Shown here: piece by piece, positions 7,867-10,000 of the stretch
How positions within the stretch are numbered: the first letter of the stretch is position 1
Layout: every line of letters begins with the position of its first letter
Source: Anaerolinea sp.
Lineage (GTDB): Bacteria > Chloroflexota > Anaerolineae > Anaerolineales > Anaerolineaceae
Length of the DNA: 10,000 nt
NCBI GenBank assembly: GCA_020216845.1
Contig: JAIWNK010000005.1
Span: 1 to 10,000, forward strand
Direction: 5' to 3'
The notes under the pieces: model-generated
The model's input: the letters and a program-made list of their open reading frames with translations, nothing else
Told to the model about the DNA's origin: nothing
Databases searched by the model: none
Made by a program: the position numbers and the translations under genes

Positions 7867-7907
7867 AAGCATCCTCCAATAAGAGTTTTGTTATAAAAAG
7901 CGCCATG

Positions 7908-7913
7908 ATTATA
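7908..7913 (-). promoter_or_regulatory. Probable -10 element of the minus-strand gene
   Basis: The minus strand reads TATAAT at 7913-7908, an exact -10 consensus about 36 bases before the ATG and 42 before the GTG. No good -35 is seen at the proper distance (the hexamer at 7936-7931 reads CAGGTT). That region would overlap the tRNA-Leu promoter, so the two divergent promoters may compete. Confidence 0.4.
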
Positions 7914-7921
7914 TCCTATTA

Positions 7922-7950
7922 TTGACGTTAAACCTGCTCGCGTTTATAAT
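7922..7950 (+). promoter_or_regulatory. Near-consensus sigma-70 promoter of tRNA-Leu
   Basis: TTGACG (7922-7927) and TATAAT (7945-7950) are separated by exactly 17 bases. Eleven of twelve hexamer positions match the consensus. Transcription would begin near 7957, just ahead of the mature tRNA 5' end at 7961. No terminator is visible between the tRNA and the integrase gene, so this promoter may also feed int. Confidence 0.85.
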
Positions 7951-7960
7951 TCTTCTGCCT

Positions 7961-8042
7961 GGGGAAATGCTGGAACTGGCAGACAGGCATGACTTAGGAT
8001 CATGTGCCGAAAGGCGTGCGGGTTCAAGTCCCGCTTTCCCCA
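7961..8042 (+). tRNA. tRNA-Leu (anticodon UAG)
   Basis: An 82-base class II tRNA. The acceptor stem GGGGAAA (7961-7967) pairs with TTTCCCC (8035-8041), with discriminator A at 8042. The D-arm region contains AACTGGCAGA. The anticodon stem CATGA/TCATG holds the loop CTTAGGA with anticodon TAG at 7995-7997. A variable arm with a small TGCC-GAAA-GGCG hairpin is typical of leucine tRNAs. The T arm is GCGGG-TTCAAGT-CCCGC. CCA is not encoded (CCCCATAC follows). This tRNA decodes CUN leucine codons. Its 3' end borders an integrase gene, so it is probably the attachment site of the element to the right. Confidence 0.96.
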
Positions 8043-8091
8043 TACATATGGCGGTATTTGACAAAGCCACCCCCACATATACGGCATTTTG
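8038..8091 (+). repeat. Imperfect direct repeat spanning the tRNA end and int leader
   Basis: Copy 1 (8038-8060) reads CCCC, ACATAT, CGG, ATTTG in order, and copy 2 (8071-8091) has the same blocks with one- or two-base differences between them. The repeat distance is about 32 bases, close to three helical turns. The first copy begins in the last four paired bases of the tRNA acceptor stem. The position suggests integrase- or accessory-factor-binding sites of an attachment region, but the repeat is imperfect. Confidence 0.45.
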
Positions 8092-8102
8092 GAGGGTGGC
8101 TT
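8064..8102 (+). promoter_or_regulatory. Hairpin over the int ribosome binding site
   Basis: AAGCCACCC (8064-8072) is exactly complementary to GGGTGGCTT (8094-8102), with a 21-base loop. The 3' arm starts inside the Shine-Dalgarno sequence GGAGGG (8091-8096) and ends at the base before the integrase ATG (8103). If formed in mRNA it would hinder ribosome binding. There is no U-run after it, so it does not look like a terminator. Confidence 0.5.
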
Positions 8103-9056
8103 ATGTCTTCAGCCAATTTGCGGCACATGACCCAAAATCTTGTGACTTTTGGGCTGGATCACCTCAGTACTGCCGTTCAAGCCTTCCTGGTGGATAGACA
8201 ATCCAGCGGACTTTCTCAGAACACTATCAAGTTTTACACTCACAGTTTAGCCCGCTTCAGCCAGTTTTGCGAAAGCCAGGCCATCACCAGAATTGAGCAG
8301 ATTACAGCGGATACCATCCGTGCCTTTCTTCTGTGGCTGGAACAGCAGGGACACAGCCCCAGCGGTCGCCATGCGCGTTATCGAAGTTTACGGGCTTTCC
8401 TGTACTGGCTGGAAACTGAATTGGGAGAAGATACCTACCGCGCCCCTATCCGCAAGGTCAAAGCCCCAAAACTACCCAAAGAAGTTATCGAAGGTGTCAA
8501 CCTAGATGATGTTCAGCGCATGATTGAAGCCTGCAAGGGCAACCGCTTTACCGAATTACGCGATAAAGCCCTTTTGCTCTTCCTGCTGGATACCGGCGCG
8601 CGTGCCAGTGAAGCCCTTGCCGTTGACCTTGCCGATGTAAACTTTCCCACCGGCGGAGTATTCATCCGCAAGGGCAAAGGGAACAAGTCGCGCATGGTGT
8701 ACTTTGGCAGAAACACCCGCCGCGCCCTCACCGCTTACCTCAAAGCCCGCAAGGATGACAACCCCGCCCTGTGGGTCAATGAGCAAGGCGAACGGCTCAC
8801 CCGTTACGGCCTGGATAAGACCCTACGCTTGCGCGCTAAACAGGCCGGCATTGCTGATCCACCATCGGCGCACGACTTCAGGCGTGCTTTCGCCCTGAAT
8901 ATGCTCCGCTCAGGTTGCGATGTGTTCACCCTTCAGCGATTGATGGGTCATAGCGATCTAACCGTTTTGCGCCGGTATCTGGCTCAAACTGAAGCCGATT
9001 TGCAGCAAGCCCATCAAAAATTTAGCCCTGTAGAGGGAATGAAAAACAAAAAGTGA
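8103..9056 (+). CDS. int: Tyrosine recombinase / integrase (XerC/D-like)
   Basis: A 317-residue DNA-cutting and rejoining enzyme of the phage-integrase family, expected to insert and excise the adjacent element at tRNA-Leu. The N-terminal SAM-like core-binding domain covers about residues 18-105 (FLVDRQSSGLSQNTIKFYTH and onward). The catalytic domain has the full set: Arg167 in TGARASE, Lys192 in RKGKGNKSR, His257 and Arg260 in HDFRR, His283 in LMGHSD, and nucleophile Tyr292 in RRYL, nine residues after His283 as usual. The open frame runs back into the tRNA to just after its anticodon, but the ATG at 8103 with GGAGG seven bases upstream is the clear start. It reads away from the tRNA and converges with phage-like genes. 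Compact size without an arm-binding N-terminal domain makes it more Xer-like than lambda Int-like. Its C-over-G bias looks weaker than that of the left-hand genes. Confidence 0.93.
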   Translation: MSSANLRHMTQNLVTFGLDHLSTAVQAFLVDRQSSGLSQNTIKFYTHSLARFSQFCESQAITRIEQITADTIRAFLLWLEQQGHSPSGRHARYRSLRAFLYWLETELGEDTYRAPIRKVKAPKLPKEVIEGVNLDDVQRMIEACKGNRFTELRDKALLLFLLDTGARASEALAVDLADVNFPTGGVFIRKGKGNKSRMVYFGRNTRRALTAYLKARKDDNPALWVNEQGERLTRYGLDKTLRLRAKQAGIADPPSAHDFRRAFALNMLRSGCDVFTLQRLMGHSDLTVLRRYLAQTEADLQQAHQKFSPVEGMKNKK

Positions 9057-9071
9057 TATAAACACCCTTTG

Positions 9072-9115
9072 CGTAGAAAAATCGTTCTACGGGCTTTGTA
9101 GGGGCTTCTACGGGC
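9072..9115 (+). repeat. Three tandem 10-bp repeats plus an inverted copy after int
   Basis: TTCTACGGGC occurs exactly at 9085-9094 and 9106-9115. Between them lies the variant TTGTAGGGGC (9096-9105), giving three units spaced 10 to 11 bases apart, about one helical turn each. Upstream, CGTAGAA (9072-9078) is the inverse of TTCTACG (9085-9091), with a 6-base gap. The array lies 15 bases past the integrase stop. It resembles a multi-site protein-binding region (excisionase, repressor or arm-type integrase sites). The inverted pair lacks a clear U-run, so a plain terminator is less likely. Confidence 0.6.
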
Positions 9116-9132
9116 AAATTTCGTGGGCTTCG

Positions 9133-9149
9133 TTGCTCAGTATGAGCAA
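9133..9149. repeat. TTGCTCA-N3-TGAGCAA palindrome
   Basis: A 7-bp perfect inverted repeat with a 3-base centre (GTA) lies between the convergent int and helix-turn-helix genes. It could be a hairpin at transcript ends or an operator. Neither strand has a U-run after it. Confidence 0.5.
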
Positions 9150-9167
9150 TGGGTATTTGCAAACTTC

Positions 9168-9578
9168 TCATTCTTGATTTTGCGCCTCGCTCTGGCCGGC
9201 AGCCTCCGCCACCCGCCGTTCGAGTTCTACCAGCCGTTGCTCAACCGTTGTGGCGTTCCGCAAGCGCAGGGCATTATCCAGCACGGCTTGAACAACACGC
9301 AACCGCTCAGCGGGCAGTAAGCGCGGGTTGGTCAGTAAGTCCTGAAGCGCATCCACCGCCGCCCCCTGCATACTGAGCAACCGCCGCATGGAAGCCGTGA
9401 GAAGGTCGGCTTCTGCCTGCTGAAGGGCTTCCGTGAAGTGCGGTTGCTTCACCCAGCGGTAATAAGTGCGCCGCCCCACCCCTGCCACCTGGCAAGCCTG
9501 GCTGATTGTCTTCCCTGTAAGCAGGGCTTCAATCAACCGCCGTTGTCGTGCTGTGATTTTTGCGCCGTTCTGTTCCAT
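9168..9578 (-). CDS. Helix-turn-helix protein resembling phage terminase small subunits
   Basis: A 136-residue protein if the ATG at 9578 is used. That start has GTGAGG six bases upstream; in-frame ATGs at 9602 and 9626 are less well placed. Residues 8-44 (ITARQRRLIEALLTG, then TISQACQVAGVGRRTYYRWVK) form a helix-turn-helix of the kind found in phBC6A51-type and small-terminase proteins, which bind DNA ends for packaging. The rest is helical: AEADLLTASMRRLL, a segment with VDALQDLL and LPAERLRVVQAVLDNALRLRN, then the charged tail VEQRLVELERRVAEA that probably forms a coiled coil. The start overlaps the upstream gene by 50 bases, typical of phage gene packing. It is the last gene of a minus-strand set converging on int. 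A transcriptional regulator is an alternative. No large terminase is visible here. Confidence 0.68.
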   Translation of the reverse strand: MEQNGAKITARQRRLIEALLTGKTISQACQVAGVGRRTYYRWVKQPHFTEALQQAEADLLTASMRRLLSMQGAAVDALQDLLTNPRLLPAERLRVVQAVLDNALRLRNATTVEQRLVELERRVAEAAGQSEAQNQE

Positions 9579-9804
9579 CCTGCGCCTCACCCAGATTGAC
9601 ATATTGCCGCAGTTCCCGGCGGTCAAAGGATATTTTACCGGTCAGCAATTGTACCAGGTAGCCAAACGCCACCAGCGCCGCCGTGACTTCCTCATCCGTT
9701 GCGCCTTCCAGTGCCAGCCGGAAGCGGGCAAGGTTGAAGTCTCGCCGCACTTCCGGCGGCAGGCTGGCTATCAGGTCATCGAGGGGCAGTTCACGATAAT
9801 TCAT
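9529..9804 (-). CDS. Unrecognised 91-aa protein of the integrated element
   Basis: A small acidic, helical protein beginning MNYRELPLDDLIASLPPEV. It has no motif, signal peptide or membrane span that I can identify. The middle contains a hydrophobic helix (VTAALVAFGYLVQLL), and the last 20 or so residues, overlapping the next gene's start, are low-complexity and polar. Its ATG shares the four bases ATGA (9804-9801) with the stop of the upstream gene. This coupling supports the start despite a poor ribosome binding site. It lies between a partial unknown gene and the helix-turn-helix gene on the same strand, so the three are probably co-transcribed. Confidence 0.6.
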   Translation of the reverse strand: MNYRELPLDDLIASLPPEVRRDFNLARFRLALEGATDEEVTAALVAFGYLVQLLTGKISFDRRELRQYVNLGEAQDGTERRKNHSTTTAVD

Positions 9805-10000
9805 TCAAACTCAGGCGGTAAGGTTGGTCGCGTGAGTTCCGTCCGAACGGCTAATTTCGTTTGCGGGTCGGCAATTTCGCCGAAAGTCCGTTCAAACTCC
9901 AGCATGGCCTCCGCGCCTGGCACCGAATCAGCGGTTTTCTCGAAAGTGCGCCAATCGCCACGTACAAAAGCCGTCAGCGCAACGGCGCGCAGGGTCGGTT
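9801..10000 (-). CDS. Unrecognised protein, C-terminal 66 residues only
   Basis: The minus strand is open from the right window edge to TGA at 9803-9801, with no start codon needed inside the window. The translated end includes LRAVALTAFVRGDWRTFEK, then PGAEAMLEFERTFGEIAD, and finishes TLPPEFE. It looks helical and soluble, with no recognised domain. The stop overlaps the next gene's ATG as ATGA, the usual sign of translational coupling, which is the best evidence that this frame is real. The N-terminal part lies beyond 10000. Confidence 0.55.
   Translation of the reverse strand, partial: PTLRAVALTAFVRGDWRTFEKTADSVPGAEAMLEFERTFGEIADPQTKLAVRTELTRPTLPPEFE

Noticed and set aside
8004..8102. Longer integrase start at ATG 8004 inside the tRNA
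   Set aside because: It would place the N-terminus inside the tRNA-Leu gene and lacks a ribosome binding site. The ATG at 8103 has GGAGG at correct spacing, and the recombinase domain begins after it.
8043..8102. The tRNA-int hairpin as a tRNA terminator
   Set aside because: The stem is followed directly by ATGTCTTC, with no U-run, and its arm overlaps a good ribosome binding site.
7922..8197. A 91-codon + strand frame across the tRNA
   Set aside because: It covers the tRNA promoter and the whole tRNA gene, has no family resemblance, and overlaps the integrase start in another frame.
9061..9150. CRISPR array
   Set aside because: The repeats are only 10 bp, spaced at one helical turn with no unique spacers of normal length, and no cas genes are near.
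9149..9376. + strand frames of 65 and 75 codons opposite the helix-turn-helix gene
   Set aside because: They are proline-rich or low-complexity shadows. The minus-strand frame has a coherent HTH and coiled-coil pattern.

Overview
The window looks like a chromosomal segment of an anaerobic Chloroflexota bacterium (Anaerolineae-like), with a horizontally acquired element beginning at its right side. That assignment rests on recall of gene families: an SDR-type threonine dehydrogenase, a fused ADP-forming acyl-CoA synthetase, and a small protein with a W-E-K-R-D-Y-W / K-A-D-R-F-R signature that I associate with this phylum. No database comparison was possible.

Layout of the chromosomal part (1 to about 8042). 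The 3' part of secF enters from the left edge and ends in a perfect 34-bp palindromic terminator. A GPH-family sugar:cation symporter follows, with its own strong ribosome binding site and terminator. Next come three tightly packed + strand genes: an SDR-type L-threonine 3-dehydrogenase, an unrecognised 190-aa protein whose two halves resemble each other, and a D-2-hydroxyacid (glycerate/hydroxypyruvate) dehydrogenase. After a 120-bp gap comes a 703-aa acetate-CoA ligase (ADP-forming) with alpha and beta parts fused, closed by a clear terminator. A convergent minus-strand gene of unknown function follows. It diverges from tRNA-Leu(UAG), which has an almost consensus sigma-70 promoter.

Accessory part (about 8035 to 10000). 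A tyrosine integrase starts 60 bp past the tRNA 3' end and reads away from it, the usual arrangement at one end of an element integrated in a tRNA gene. The short tRNA-int gap carries an imperfect direct repeat that begins in the tRNA terminus, and a 9-bp hairpin whose 3' arm covers part of the int ribosome binding site and abuts its ATG. Beyond int are three tandem 10-bp repeats at helical-turn spacing, an inverted copy of part of them, and a separate 7-bp palindrome. Three overlapping minus-strand genes then converge on int: a partial unknown protein at the right edge, a 91-aa unknown protein, and a helix-turn-helix protein resembling small terminase subunits. The other end of the element is outside the window.

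How the genes may work together (inference). Threonine dehydrogenase yields 2-amino-3-oxobutyrate, which a lyase not seen here would split to glycine and acetyl-CoA. The ADP-forming synthetase could turn acetyl-CoA into acetate and ATP, and the hydroxyacid dehydrogenase would handle glyoxylate or hydroxypyruvate. This suggests amino-acid or C2/C3 fermentation but is not proven. I found no CRISPR array, rRNA, insertion sequence or defence system. No non-coding stretch exceeds 300 bp.
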